64,000 nt of DNA from Clarkia xantiana subsp. parviflora (GCA_036873135.1 JAPTYO010000009.1:28541756-28605755), one strand, 5' to 3'; shown: positions 1 to 10,360, counted from the stretch's first letter. Translations and numbers: made by a program. Notes: generated by a model from the sequence alone, not told the origin.

Positions 1-1349
1 GTGATGGACCTGGATGTTTCTCACTCTTCTGAGGAGGCGAGCGAGGGTCAGCCCCTGGTTCTTCGTCGGGGGGTGAGGCAGACCCCATTGGAGCCGACAC
101 CCGAAGGTCTGCCTCCATCTTCCCCGGCACAACAGCACTCGCCGGTCCTGAGCCTGACTCCTGAAGGGACGATGAGTTCTCATGGCGGCTCGGAGGCACG
201 CACCTCCAACACCCAGTCCTTCATTCCTCCTCTCCCCTTAGACGGGAGTTTTTATCAAGTTTACACCCCGACCAGGCGGCGGCTCCCTGGACCCCGATCG
301 AGTCATTGTGGGGGGTCCCGCTGCGTCGGGACAATATATCACCGGAACTGGGTCTGCACCTGCTGGCAGGTTCAGTTCCGCCGTCTGTGAAGGTTCCACT
401 CTCCTTGGCTCGGGAGGTCATCCACGCGGACATTCGCGATATGGCCGTTCGTCGTGTGGAGGTAAGGCTTCCTTTTTTTACACTTAGTATATAATGTAAA
501 ATATTCTCATGTACTAACCTCTTCCTTTCTTTTCCACAGGAAATGGCAGACCAGCACCGCTGTTTCGGGTACATCCTGGCCCTGGAGGAGGCCCTGGAGC
601 AGGAGCGAGCCAAGGCGGCCCCCGAGGTCTTGGCCAAGCTCAAGGAGGATCTGGCTGCCTCTGAATCGTCGAGGGGTAAGTTGGTTAAGGAGCAGGCCCT
701 CCTTAACCAAAAGACTCGGGACCTCCTGAGGCAGGTCCACGACTTTGAGAGGTTGCTGAAGCAGGAGCGTCAAAAGCTCAATGAAGAGCAGCAGGGGCGC
801 GCGGAGGATTGGGACAAGCTTGTCCTCGAGAAGAAGGCCCTTGAGGACGCCAAGGCGGGGCTGGAGGCTGAGAAGGTACTTCTCACCAACCGGTCCCAAC
901 AGATGGAGCGGGAGATTGCCGAGTTCCCCGCCAAGCTGGCTGAAGCTGAGGCCAAGGGTCGGGAAGATTATCGGGGCTCCGAGGCTTTCCAAGTGGACGC
1001 GGTGAAGTTCTGTACGGCGGAGGTGGAGACCACCTTGCTTAATGTTGTCGAGGAGCTCCATCTGGAGTATGGTGGTGCCATCGACTTCACCAAGTCTCAG
1101 ACTCTCGCCCCCTTCGCGGAGAGGTATTTCAACCCTTCTGAGGAGAGCGACGGGGCCAACACCCCCGAGGGGACTGCGGGTGCTGAAGGCACGGTGGAGC
1201 CCCCGATGATCGACCCTTCACTGGCTGACCTCCAAGAGTCCGATCCTCCCGCGGCCAATCTTCCAGGATCCGATCCTCCGACCGCGGAGCCTTCTGCCAC
1301 AGACCTCGTGGACCCTACTCCCCTCGACGCTGCCAAGGATCAAGCTTAA
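1..1349 (+). CDS. Antisense additional ORF (aORF) of a Tat-lineage retrotransposon, partial at the left edge
   Basis: I infer a spliced reading frame on the plus strand, antisense to the retroelement. A coding exon starts at 241, after a polypyrimidine-AG acceptor at 239-240, and ends at 461. An intron at 462-539 has a GTAAGG donor, a CTAAC branch-like site at 514-518 and a TTTCCACAG acceptor. The last exon runs 540-1349. The reading frame continues across this intron (VRRVE joined to EMADQ). From about 540 to 970 the product is a heptad-rich coiled coil full of E, K, L and Q. The tail is acidic and Pro/Ser/Thr/Asp-rich with repeated SDPP-like motifs. The upstream part (1-238) is proline-rich, in another frame, and probably contains an earlier exon plus intron. 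Tat-lineage elements are known to carry antisense extra ORFs between pol and the 3' LTR, and this lies exactly there. The biochemical function is unknown. Confidence 0.6.
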
Positions 1350-1443
1350 TCGCTTTATTTTCGAATCCTTGTAATTTCCTTCCTTTGTCGTGAACCTTTC
1401 AGGCTTTTATAATATCAATCCCTTTTGGTCCCGATTATCGCTA

Positions 1444-1935
1444 TACCACTTAAGGTGAATTACCTGCGCCACTTAAGGCGATTTGATCCTACCACTTAGA
1501 GTGATTCGATACGTCGCTTAAGACTTTTTTCCCACGCCACTTAAGGCGACTAATCGTACCGCTTCCACTAAAGGCAATCACACCACTTAAGGTAATTTAA
1601 TCACGCCACTTAAGGCATTTTATCCACACCACTTAAGGCGATTTAATCGTGCCACTTAAGGCGAAACCACGCCACTTAAGGCGAAACCACGCCACTTAAG
1701 GCGATTTAATTACACCACTTAAGGCGATTTATCCACGCCACTTAAGGCGATTTATCCACGCCACTTAAGGCGATTTAATCGGAAGCAACCTCTTTATTCA
1801 TTGATGGCTCACAACCTGTTTACATCGAATCAAAATGATAAACAACTTGCACCACTGAAGGCGACTTCGATAAACAACTTGCACCACTGAAGGCGACTTC
1901 GATAAATAACTTGCACCACTGAAGGCGACTTAATA
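1444..1935. repeat. Tandem-repeat block between pol and the antisense ORF
   Basis: Roughly 20-22-bp units built on CCACTTAAGGCGATTTAATC repeat with small changes from about 1444 to 1780. A second unit of about 33 bp (GATAAACAACTTGCACCACT followed by GAAGGCGACTTC) repeats about three times from 1838 to 1935. Both share the core CCACT(T/G)AAGGCGA. The block lies between the integrase stop and the antisense ORF, where Retand/Tat-type elements are known to carry amplified tandem repeats. Confidence 0.85.
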
Positions 1936-2897
1936 TCAAGCATGACATTTATTCAAGTGTTCGCCACTGAAAGAATGCTTCAACACACTGCCATCGAGGT
2001 CTTCCAACTTATACGCATTTCGAGCTGGCATCCCCACGATCTTATAAGGCCCTTCCCATTTTGGTGACATCTTGTTGATCCGATCCAAAAGGGTAAATTC
2101 GTTCCGACGCCAGACCAGTTCCCCGACAAAGAACTGTCGAGACTTGACTCGTCGATTATAATATCGGGCCGTTGCCAAGCGCATCCGAGCCTGGGCCTCC
2201 TCGGCACTCCGCCTTTTCTCTTCGACCAAGTCCAAGTCCAGACGCCTCATTTCATCATTCGACAGAGGTTCATAATACCTCGTCCGATGGGATGCCACAG
2301 CTATTTCGACGGGAGCAACTGCTTCCGTGCCATAAACAAGGCCAAACGGAGTCTCCCCGGTCGATCGTTTGGGTGTTGTTCTAACAGCCCAAAGCACATT
2401 TTCCAGCTCATCCAGTCATTTGCCCTTCAAGGCATGGACCCTCTTCTTCAGGCCATCCATCACGATCTTGTTGGCTGACTCCACCTGTCCATTGGTTTGA
2501 GCATGACGGACAGAGGCTGTCCGATTCTCAATTTTCAGTTCCTCCAGGTACTCCTTCCACTGGGCCCGTTAAACGGGGGGCCGTTATCGCTGATCAATAC
2601 CTTGGGGATCCCGTATCGGGATATGATATGGGTCTGGAGGAACTTGAGGATATGATTCCCCGTTGTCTTGGCCAACGCCTTAGCTTCTATCCACTTCGAG
2701 AAATAATCAATAGCCACGACTAAATATCGGCACTGACCTTTTGCAACTGGAAGGGGTCCCACCAAATCGATCCCCCATTGCGCGAAGGGCCAAGCACTCT
2801 TGATGGACGTCAGATCGGCAGTGGGAGCCACGATATTCGGGGCGTACCTCTGGCAAGCGTCACAGGACCGGACTAGAATCGTTGCCTCCTTGTTCAT
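1936..2897 (-). pseudogene. Integrase domain of the Tat element, broken
   Basis: The minus-strand frame from 2897 carries the integrase core start. A CDACQ finger residue pair is followed by WGIDLVGP (first catalytic Asp) and ISDNGPPF (second Asp). A frameshift near 2560 separates it from the stretch with the NGQVE motif (catalytic Glu, about 2475). A TGA stop follows at 2418-2416. The C-terminal part (2397-1936) has the ETPFGLVYG and WEGPYKI motifs of gypsy integrases and ends at HLNKCHA. The enzyme would insert the element cDNA into chromosomes. With a frameshift and a stop it is not functional here. Confidence 0.85.
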
Positions 2898-3663
2898 CGA
2901 GGGCCAGTAAGGTTTAGCACTTTCCTCACGATAGATCGGGCACCTTCATGACAGGCCAAGTATCCTTCGTGCACCTCCCTAAGGATCCGATCTGTGTCAG
3001 GCTCAGCCACACATTTCAAATAAGGAGTTAAATACCCCTTTTTATACAGCTGACTGTCCACCATCACATAATTGGGCGCGATTCGCCGTAATTTGCCAGC
3101 TGCCACTTCATCATTGGGGACTGTCCCCGTAGTCAGGTACGCAGCTATCGGGGTCATCCAAGTGGGCTCCTCCGATCCGATCTCAATGGCACATACCTCC
3201 GATTGATCGGTGGTTGACAAGATCACCTTCTCCAAGAAGTGCACCTTCCGACTTTCATCGAGGGGTGCCCCCAAGGCGAACTTGCTCAGGGCATCTGCTT
3301 CCACATTATCCTCCCTTGGGATCGCCCCAATATCGAAGCTCTTGAAACTCTCCTCCAAGGTTTGCACCTCCCGAAGGTACTTTTTCATCATCGGTCTCTT
3401 TGCTTCGTATCGTCCCTGGACTTGGTTCACAATCAGGCTAGCATCGCACTTCACCTTTAAGTGACCAACTCCCGTGCCTTTGGCAATCTTGAGGCCGGTG
3501 ATGAGAGCCTCGTATTCAGCTTCATTTTTGGTGGCCCTAAACGTCAAGGCCAAGGCATATCGAAGAGGCTCGCCTCCGCCTGGCGGTATCAGCACAAACC
3601 CTGCTCCCGATCCTTCTGAATTTGAGGAGCCATCGCGCTCAACCCACAGGAACTGTTTCTGAT
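2894..3663 (-). pseudogene. Second RNase H domain and integrase zinc finger of the Tat element
   Basis: The reading frame on the minus strand starts just after an inserted AT-rich stretch (first codons near 3650: QKQFLWVE, then RDGSSNSEGSGAGFVL). It continues through NEAEYEALI and the downstream Asp/Asn-rich RNase H motifs (REDNVEADALSK). This is the extra RNase H typical of Tat elements, followed by an integrase HHCC-type finger (EVHEGYLACHEG). The frame ends at 2894. Its continuation into integrase is in another frame, so a frameshift lies near 2910. Confidence 0.85.
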
Positions 3664-3990
3664 ATTTTAAAGATAGCGGGGGTTTTTACAGAATTTCGTC
3701 TTAATCAAACAAAAGTCAATTAATGCATTTTCCATTTTTGAACTATTAAATAAAAAAGAAAAAAGAGAGAAGAGGGTGTGGGCGATTCGTATATAGTTTT
3801 GGATAACTTTTTTCTACTATACTATTTCCCCTCCCCCTCTTTTACTCTATTCAATTCATACTTTTATATCATTGTTACCATTACCATGGAATACGATGTT
3901 CTTTAACGACCAAAATCGCCTTTTTGCTATATCTTTATTCGGATATAAGATAGATAGAAAAAAATGAAGTGAATAAATGAAGGAATTAGC
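3660..3990. other. About 310-bp AT-rich insertion splitting the RNase H region
   Basis: The polyprotein frame reads normally to EDTWEMYTG at about 3996 and resumes at about 3663. The DNA between has no similarity to pol. It is AT-rich with purine and pyrimidine runs and stops in all frames. No target-site duplication or terminal repeats are evident. An organellar insertion, a small transposon fragment or a retained intron are possible. I cannot choose between them from the sequence. Confidence 0.6.
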
Positions 3991-6125
3991 CCGGTATACA
4001 TCTCCCAAGTGTCTTCGTTATCGGGCTGTTCTGACTGCTCTGCTATCGGGACTTCCATGGTTGCCCCCTCTACAAGACCCGCTTCTTCTAGATCGGGGGC
4101 TGTAGACTCTGCTATGAAATCCGCCAACGCCTGGCCCTTAATAGCCGTTCTCGGAGCAAAGTGAATGCGGAACTCACTAAGCTCGACTGCCCACTTCACT
4201 AACCTTCCCGACGCGTCAGGTCGGTTCAAAAACTGTTTCAAGGGCTGATTCGTCAAAACGGTAATCTCATGCGCATGGAAGTAAGGTCTCAGCTTCCGAG
4301 CAGTAACAATCAACGCATAAAGATACTTCTCAACGGCGGGATAATTTATTTCAGACTTGGCGAGTGCCTTGCTTACATAATAGACGGGGACCTGGTTACC
4401 CTCTACGACTTTCACTAAGACAGAGCTAACAGCAAATTCAGAAACAGCCAAATACAGATAGAGTGGCTCGCCTAGGATGGGCTTCGCCAATGGCGGGAAG
4501 GTGCGGAGGTGCTGCTTGAGTGCCTGGAACGCCTCTTCACACTTGGCAGTCCACTCAAACTTCTTGTTGGCCCTCAGCACTTCAAAGAACGGCATGGATC
4601 GATCACTTGCTTTGGACAGAAAGCGATTCATCGCGGCCAATCGGCCATTCAGCACCTGCACCTCCTGATGGTTCGTCGGGGACTTCATCTCCTCGATCTC
4701 CTTCAGCTTCTCAGGATTCACCTCAATTCCCCTATGGCTCACCATGAAGCCTAGAAACTTCCCGGAGTGCACTCCGAAGGGACACTTGGTCGGGTTCAAG
4801 CGAACTTGATGAAGCCTCATCCACTCAAACGCTGTGGCTAAGTTGTGAACATGATCCTCGGCCTGTCGGGACTTCACCAGCATGTCGTCCACATAGGCCT
4901 CCATCGTTTTTCCCAGCATATCCCCGAACAGCTTGTTCACCATCCTCTGATAAGTTGCACCTGCATTGATCAGTCCAAAAGGCATGACATCATAGTGATA
5001 GATGTCACTATCAGCATAAAAAGCGGTGTGGGGGGCATCCTCCTTGGACATCTTGATCTGATTGTAGCAGGAGTAGGCATCCATAAAGCTCAGCAACTCA
5101 TGTCCCGATGTGGCATCCACCAGCTGGTCGATCCTCGGGAGCGGATAGCAATCTTTCGGGCATGCTTTGTTCAGGTCGCGGAAATCAACACACATTCGCC
5201 ACTTGTCATTGCTCTTCTTCACCAGGACTGGGTTTGCGACCCAGGTCTGGAATCGGAGCTCCTTAATAAATCCAGCATCGAGCAACCTGCCCACCTCCTG
5301 CTGGATCGCGATCTTCTTGTCGGCACCCATCGGGCGCCTTCTCTGTGTAACCGGCTTGATCGCGGGGTCAATCTTCAGCTCATGAGTAATCACATCGGGA
5401 CTGATTCCTAGCATGTCGCTCGGGGACCAGGCAAACAGCTCCTTGAAATCCTTCAACAGATCAATCAATTCTCGGGTCGTCTCTTCAGTCAGAGCGGACC
5501 CGATTTTCACCTTCCTCTGAGGTCCATCAATCTCGAGCTCCTTCAAACCCTCCATCGGGGCGGGACGCCCAAACTCCTCTCGGGTATCCGCATCAGTCTG
5601 GAAAACAGTCATAGCCTCCTGATTCCTCCTTCGAGTGGCATTGACGTAGCACATCCTGGAGGCTATCTGATCGCCCTTGACTTCCCCGACCCCGTGGTCG
5701 GTCGGAAACTTCATCTTTTGATGGACAGTTGAGGCGATTGCCCCCAGCGGGTTGATGGTGGTCCTTCCGATAATTGCATTATAAGTCCCCGCGGACTCGA
5801 CCACCACAAACTCCACGTTCCTCTTCTCCGACTTCCAGCCACTACCGAATTCAACCGGTAAAGTAATCACCCCCACCGGGTAGGAGGTAGAGCCAGAAAA
5901 TCCGACCATCGGGAAGTCCGAAGGCTTCAAGTCCTTCTTGGTTTTCCCAATGGCCTGCAGTGCATCCATGAACAAAATGTCGGAGGAGCTCCCTACGTCT
6001 ATCAGGATTCGCTTCATCTCGTACCCATCCACGTTCAGGGTCACGACCAAAGCATCATCGTGCGGGGTCTCCACACCTATCAAGTCCTCCGCAAGGGAAT
6101 CACCATTTCTTCTTTCGGAGTCCAA
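3927..6125 (-). CDS. Protease, reverse transcriptase and RNase H part of Tat pol
   Basis: This 732-codon frame holds a retropepsin-like region at residues 41-51 (IDVGSSSDIL, with DVG where DTG or DSG is usual). Reverse transcriptase follows at about 245-480, with WRMCVDFRDLNK (309-320), FMDAYSCYNQI (347-357), MPFGL (381-385) and the catalytic YVDD (411-414). The first RNase H lies at about 545-680. RT copies the element RNA into cDNA and RNase H removes the RNA strand. The frame overlaps the end of gag by 46 bp in a different frame, so expression would need a frameshift or spliced RNA. The last 20 or so residues come from the foreign insertion. This is the best preserved part of the element. 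Confidence 0.9.
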   Translation of the reverse strand: MDSERRNGDSLAEDLIGVETPHDDALVVTLNVDGYEMKRILIDVGSSSDILFMDALQAIGKTKKDLKPSDFPMVGFSGSTSYPVGVITLPVEFGSGWKSEKRNVEFVVVESAGTYNAIIGRTTINPLGAIASTVHQKMKFPTDHGVGEVKGDQIASRMCYVNATRRRNQEAMTVFQTDADTREEFGRPAPMEGLKELEIDGPQRKVKIGSALTEETTRELIDLLKDFKELFAWSPSDMLGISPDVITHELKIDPAIKPVTQRRRPMGADKKIAIQQEVGRLLDAGFIKELRFQTWVANPVLVKKSNDKWRMCVDFRDLNKACPKDCYPLPRIDQLVDATSGHELLSFMDAYSCYNQIKMSKEDAPHTAFYADSDIYHYDVMPFGLINAGATYQRMVNKLFGDMLGKTMEAYVDDMLVKSRQAEDHVHNLATAFEWMRLHQVRLNPTKCPFGVHSGKFLGFMVSHRGIEVNPEKLKEIEEMKSPTNHQEVQVLNGRLAAMNRFLSKASDRSMPFFEVLRANKKFEWTAKCEEAFQALKQHLRTFPPLAKPILGEPLYLYLAVSEFAVSSVLVKVVEGNQVPVYYVSKALAKSEINYPAVEKYLYALIVTARKLRPYFHAHEITVLTNQPLKQFLNRPDASGRLVKWAVELSEFRIHFAPRTAIKGQALADFIAESTAPDLEEAGLVEGATMEVPIAEQSEQPDNEDTWEMYTGLIPSFIHFIFFYLSYIRIKI

Positions 6126-7654
6126 TTTCGGGCCCTCTTGCCCAGCACCACAGCAATGGGTATTCGAGAAACATAGACCTCCCGAGATGCCGTGGTATCT
6201 CCTCCCGCAGCAAGTCCCCCGTGAATCACGTTAATGGTCCCCCGTTTCTCCTTGCGGGCATTGGAAGACTCAGGTTTGTCCTTCTTCGGGGATCGACCGC
6301 GGGATCGGGAACGGGACCGCGATCTGGACTGGGAACGGGATCGGCTCCGTCGCCCAGCCACAAATTCCTTGAGCTTTCCCTTCTGGATCAGCTTCTCAGT
6401 CTCCTTCTTCAACTCCCGACAATGGTTAGTGTCGTGACCGCTGGCACGATGGAAACGACAAAAACGATCGGTGCGAGCTCCCATGAACTCTCCATCCTTC
6501 TTCGGGGGGTACCTAGCGATACCATGTCGGTCCATCACTGCCAACACAGCACCCATGGAACAAATGAGAGGAGTGTAGTGGTCCTCCCGCTTGTCCGACT
6601 TCGAGGGACGCTTGTCTTCCCTCCGATCGGGACGGCCTCGACCCCGACTGCTCTCGGGTTTATCTTTCCTCCTGCGATCGTCCGAGGGTTTGAATGATTG
6701 CTTCCCCTTGTTTTATTTCGGAGGGTCAAGGTCTCCGGCAGCTATCTTCGACTCATGTACGTCGATTTGTTGCTTCACCATTTTCTGTAACGCCTCCATG
6801 TTCCACACAGCCTTCTCAGCCACGCTGTGCATCAGGTCGGAACCATATGGTGCTGTTAGGTTCCGAATGAATGTGCGGATGGTCTCTCCCTCCAACATTT
6901 CCTCATCAATCTCGGCCACGCTGGCAGTGTACCTCTGGTAGTAATGTGCCAGAGACTCGTCGGGCCTCTGTACCACCTCAGCCAGGGACCTCGCGCTTTT
7001 CAGGAGACGCCGACGGCCCTGGTATTGCTGGATGAACCGATCATGCATCTGGGTCCAGGTAGAGATGCACCCTGGAGGGAGGCTGAAGAACCACGTCAGG
7101 GCTCTTTCACCAAGTGTGCCCGGGAACAGAACGCACACTATATCGTCATTCAGGGCTCTGCCTAGACAAGCCATGACATGCTTCTGGACATGGCGAACTG
7201 GATCTCCTTCACCATCATACTCCTTGATTTTCGGGATACCAAGTCCTGGCGGGGCAGTGGTGTTCACCAATCGGGGGACAAAGGGATGAGTGGATCGATC
7301 CCTCAGCTCCGACATCATCTTCTTCTGGTCTCCCATACAGATGTTCACAATCTTCACCACCTGGCCGGGGGTGATAGGACCACTAAGAGGGATGGTCCTA
7401 TGTTGCACCGGTCCAGGTCCATCAATCACGAACTGCTCCGACTGAGCGGGCTCCTTGCCCTTGTCCTGGTGCTCGGGTTGGACCTCCTGCCCGTCCCGAT
7501 ACTCCCCCGGCGGAGGCGGAGGCAACTCCTCCTCCTTCTTCTTGGCGGCCTCCCTTCGGTCCAGGAGAGCCTCCATAGCTTCCAGGAATATTGGCATGGC
7601 ATCCATCACAGCCTTTGCCAAGTCTGGCTTTGTAGGGGCATCCTGGTCCTTCAT
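6080..7654 (-). pseudogene. Gag of the Tat element with one in-frame stop
   Basis: The frame from 7654 encodes a retrotransposon gag. A proline-rich N-terminus is followed by the capsid-like core (GIPKIKEYDGEGDP, ALTWFFSLPPGCISTW, FIQQYQGRRR, ESLAHYYQRY). A TAA at 6715-6713 interrupts it. The same frame then continues to 6080 through a degenerate zinc knuckle (C-x2-H-x4-H-x4-C: CRFHRASGHDTNHC) and an RS-dipeptide-rich basic stretch at about 6290-6360. Gag would form the virus-like particle and bind RNA. The stop divides capsid from nucleocapsid, so a full product is not expected. The frame stays open on both sides, so the stop is probably recent. Confidence 0.88.
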
Positions 7655-7886
7655 CGGGATCTCTTCCCGACTCTCCGACGAGTTTCAAATGGAATCCTCG
7701 CGATCATCATGATGCCCCCCTGTTTGGGAAACAGCAGGGGAGGATCATTCCGATCAACAGTGCGCTCCGGCGGCCCTGAATTCAGAGTTCCAGCAGGATG
7801 GCGGGAACCGCCGGATTGTCTTTGCTTCTTCTTCTGCTTGCCAGCCATCGATTGGGTAGAAGTTATCTTTGCTTTTTGTTACGTTT

Positions 7887-7902
7887 CCCACAGACGGCGC
7901 CA
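7887..7902 (-). other. Primer-binding site of the Tat element
   Basis: On the minus strand TGGCGCCGTCTGTGGG follows the LTR end directly, separated by one base. It is the tRNA-complementary site typical of Tat elements and fixes the LTR boundary at 7904. Confidence 0.85.
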
Positions 7903-7903
7903 A

Positions 7904-8580
7904 TGTTGGATCACGATTGGAACTCCGGTACGTTCTTGACGGAAGTCTGAACTCCTTTATTCCAAGTAATCCTGCAAGAAGGGGATAGACCGGGCGGTGA
8001 CCCAGAATCCCTCTCCGATGCTTAAATGAGTATCTCGATGTAGGCTGGCAAGTATCAATATGTGAATGTCAATCTATCAATCCTGAGGTAACTCCTTCCT
8101 TTATATAGGGGAGGAGTTACCCAGTTACCTGTTGCGATAACTGCTGGGGGCAGTTAGCCCACGTTCCGTTTATCTCGGCCACTTGCCCACGTTCCGTCTT
8201 TTCAGGCCACTTCCCCACTATGTTGATAGTGGGCGTGTTTCTCGGCCACGTTCTCTGGTGGCAAGTCCCGACGGATGTCGGGGACTCCAGAGTTATCTCC
8301 TTTGGTCACCGCTCGGGGCCCCTCGTCATCGGGACAGGGCCAGTCTTCTCAGGGATTCAATATCGGGGTCTACTCAAAGGCATATCATCGGGGCCTACTC
8401 AAAGGCATATCATCGGGGTCTACCCAAAGGCATATCATCGGGAGCGTTCAGCTCGTATGTCGGGACCTACCTTATCGGGTCCTCTCGTATGGGTCTTCTA
8501 AGCCTCTTTTGGGGCCCAGTGGGCCTACTTCGCCGTTTAGTCGTCGTTAATGAGCCTAACGGCTATATCGAAACTCATCA
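7904..8580 (-). repeat. 5' LTR of the Tat element
   Basis: On the minus strand it begins TGATGAGTTTCGAT at 8580 and ends TCGTGATCCAACA at 7904, next to the PBS. A TATA-like box (CTATATAAAGG) lies at 8108-8098. Short repeats of about 27 bp, each containing CAAAGGCATATCATCGGG, occur three times at 8364-8441. The outer end is inferred from TG/CA and from the switch to an unrelated LTR remnant at 8581. The other LTR is outside the window. Confidence 0.75.
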
Positions 8581-8826
8581 CTAATTAGCATGTCAATAAA
8601 GTGAATTGAGTATCGTACGAGCGAGATTAATTCCATACGTTTTAATTCGTAACAAAACCCCCGAACTCGAATTTCTGATCATAAACCGATTTAATACCTA
8701 AGTATCTAATTTATTATTTCCTTGGGTAACTTAGGATTCTAGTTAGTCTAATTAACTAGTGGCGACTCTACTAAAAATCCACGTTTTCAAAACGTAATTC
8801 GTCGGATGTTAGATTTAGGTCTGACA
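8581..8826 (+). repeat. Diverged LTR end of another family (host of the Tat insertion)
   Basis: This stretch aligns along its length with the last quarter of the LTRs at 19799-20851 and 26205-27258. Shared blocks are CCCCGAA...AATTTCTG, TTTATTATT, TTAACTAGTGGCGACT and the end GGTCTGACA. It looks like the U5 end of an older related LTR, interrupted at 8580/8581 by the Tat element. Its upstream part would lie left of the window. Confidence 0.65.
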
Positions 8827-9618
8827 CACCCACGGAAAAAAATCAATTTAAAGAGAAATAAATTGAAAATATTTTTTTTTAAAGTTAAGACTGTTGATCC
8901 TCGTATAGGTTTTTACCGTCTTAACCCTAAATTGTTTTTTAGGATGAACGGTATTGTCGGGATGAATCCTAGAGAATAAATGAGTTTAATTAGTTTTCTT
9001 CTAAAAATAAATTGAATTGGCGAATGGTATGGCCGGTGAACCCTAAAGGGCACTCAGCCATATTATTTACCTAATTCAATAGATTTTCTATTAAAACTAT
9101 ATAAACTCATTTACCCTCTAGGGTTCATCCGACCATACCGTTCGACCAAGTCAATAGATTTTAAGAAAAATAAAATACCTTAAAACACTAAAAAAAAACT
9201 TTTCTAAAACTCATACCCTTTAGAGTTTAGCCGATCATACCATTCGTCCAGACCAAGAATTTTAAAAGGAAAAAAAATCATAAAATTACATCAATAAAAA
9301 AATAGTTGAAACAATTATTTTTTTGGATTTACTCGGACATATCGTTTTCTCCATCAATAGATTTTTAAAATAAAAATATTTAAATTCATTTACCCACTAA
9401 GTTCGTTATAAGTATACCATTCGCCCATGCTTACAACTTAATGTTTTGCTCTTTTTTTTTCCTTATCAAGTTAGTGTTTTTGTTTAGGCTGCTGGTAGGG
9501 CTACGTTGACGGGGTTAGTGTGTGTGCTGGTTGCTCATTAAGTTTGGTCGGAAAAAATTTCAGACCATAAACAAGAGAGCCCGAATATTACGTAAAGGGA
9601 TAAACCTAGGGTTGCCAC
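8827..9618. repeat. Non-coding AT-rich region with diverged repeats
   Basis: Degenerate blocks of about 100 bp recur from about 8930 to 9430. Each has a version of CATACCGTTCG...CAATAGATTTT, then AAACTCATTTACCC, then TAGGGTTCATCCGACC. One block (about 9016-9060) is inverted. This is probably the leader of the older element whose LTR end precedes it. I see no gene. Confidence 0.5.
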
Positions 9619-10215
9619 TAGGGATGGCAACGGGGCGGGTTTTTACAGCCCCTGACCCGCCCCGCGGGTCGGCCTAGCAATCCCGGACCCGAACAGAGGT
9701 ACCTCCCGGGGTGGGTCAGCGGGGGAAAAAAAATCCCGCGGGTCGACCCGCCCCACCGCGTGAAAAGTTTGGTTTTTTATCTTTTTTTTATTTTTTATTT
9801 TTTCACTTCTCAATATTAAATATAAATTTTTTTGGCCAAAATGTTACATTCATAGAAATTCAAACCACAAATCTAACACCAAATTTAAACACCAATAAAA
9901 TACAAACAACAAACACATCAAATTCATCACAAAATACAAATCCAACACCAAATCCAAATTACCAAATCCTAATAATCTAAATTTACATCTTTTGGTCATT
10001 GTTATTTTATATAGGTACTATATTAACCATATTGTTTAATAAATATTACATATTAACATATATTAAATATATGAATTTTCGGGGCGGGTCAACGGGCCCC
10101 GCGCCCCTAGACCCGGACCCACCCCGAACTCGACCCGTGACCCGCGAGTCGGCGGGTCAAAACCGGGCCAGGGCCCCGCGGTTCGACGGGGCCCCGAGAT
10201 TCGTTGCCATCCCTA
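9619..10215. mobile_element. GC-ended MITE, probably hAT type
   Basis: The terminal inverted repeats are TAGGGATGGCAACG at 9619-9632 and CGTTGCCATCCCTA at 10202-10215. GC-rich subterminal arms are full of GGGTC/GACCC motifs and the centre is AT-rich. TTGCCAC occurs at 9612-9618 and again at 10219-10225, a displaced near target-site duplication. There is no coding capacity. Open frames across it are artefacts of the GC-rich arms. Confidence 0.75.
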
Positions 10216-10360
10216 AATTTGCCACTAGCCCATTACTTTTTTTGGACAAAAAAAAGTTTAGGTTTTTGTCCGAGTTGTACCCTTATTATGAGTGCAAATT
10301 ACAGCCTAAACTTTCTAATTAGTAGAGCCCTCTATATTATTAAGGACACTTTTAGTCCAG

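Larger units (their letters stand above)
1936..8580 (-). mobile_element. Ty3/gypsy Tat-lineage LTR retrotransposon, decayed, minus strand (3' end left of window)
   Basis: On the minus strand the order is LTR (8580-7904), primer-binding site (7902-7887), gag, protease, reverse transcriptase, RNase H, a second RNase H and integrase. The tandem block and antisense ORF follow to the left, so the full element extends past position 1. The gene order, PBS and antisense ORF fit the Tat lineage. Coding lesions are a stop in gag, a roughly 310-bp insertion at the second RNase H, two frameshifts and one stop in integrase. The copy cannot be autonomous. Confidence 0.9.
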
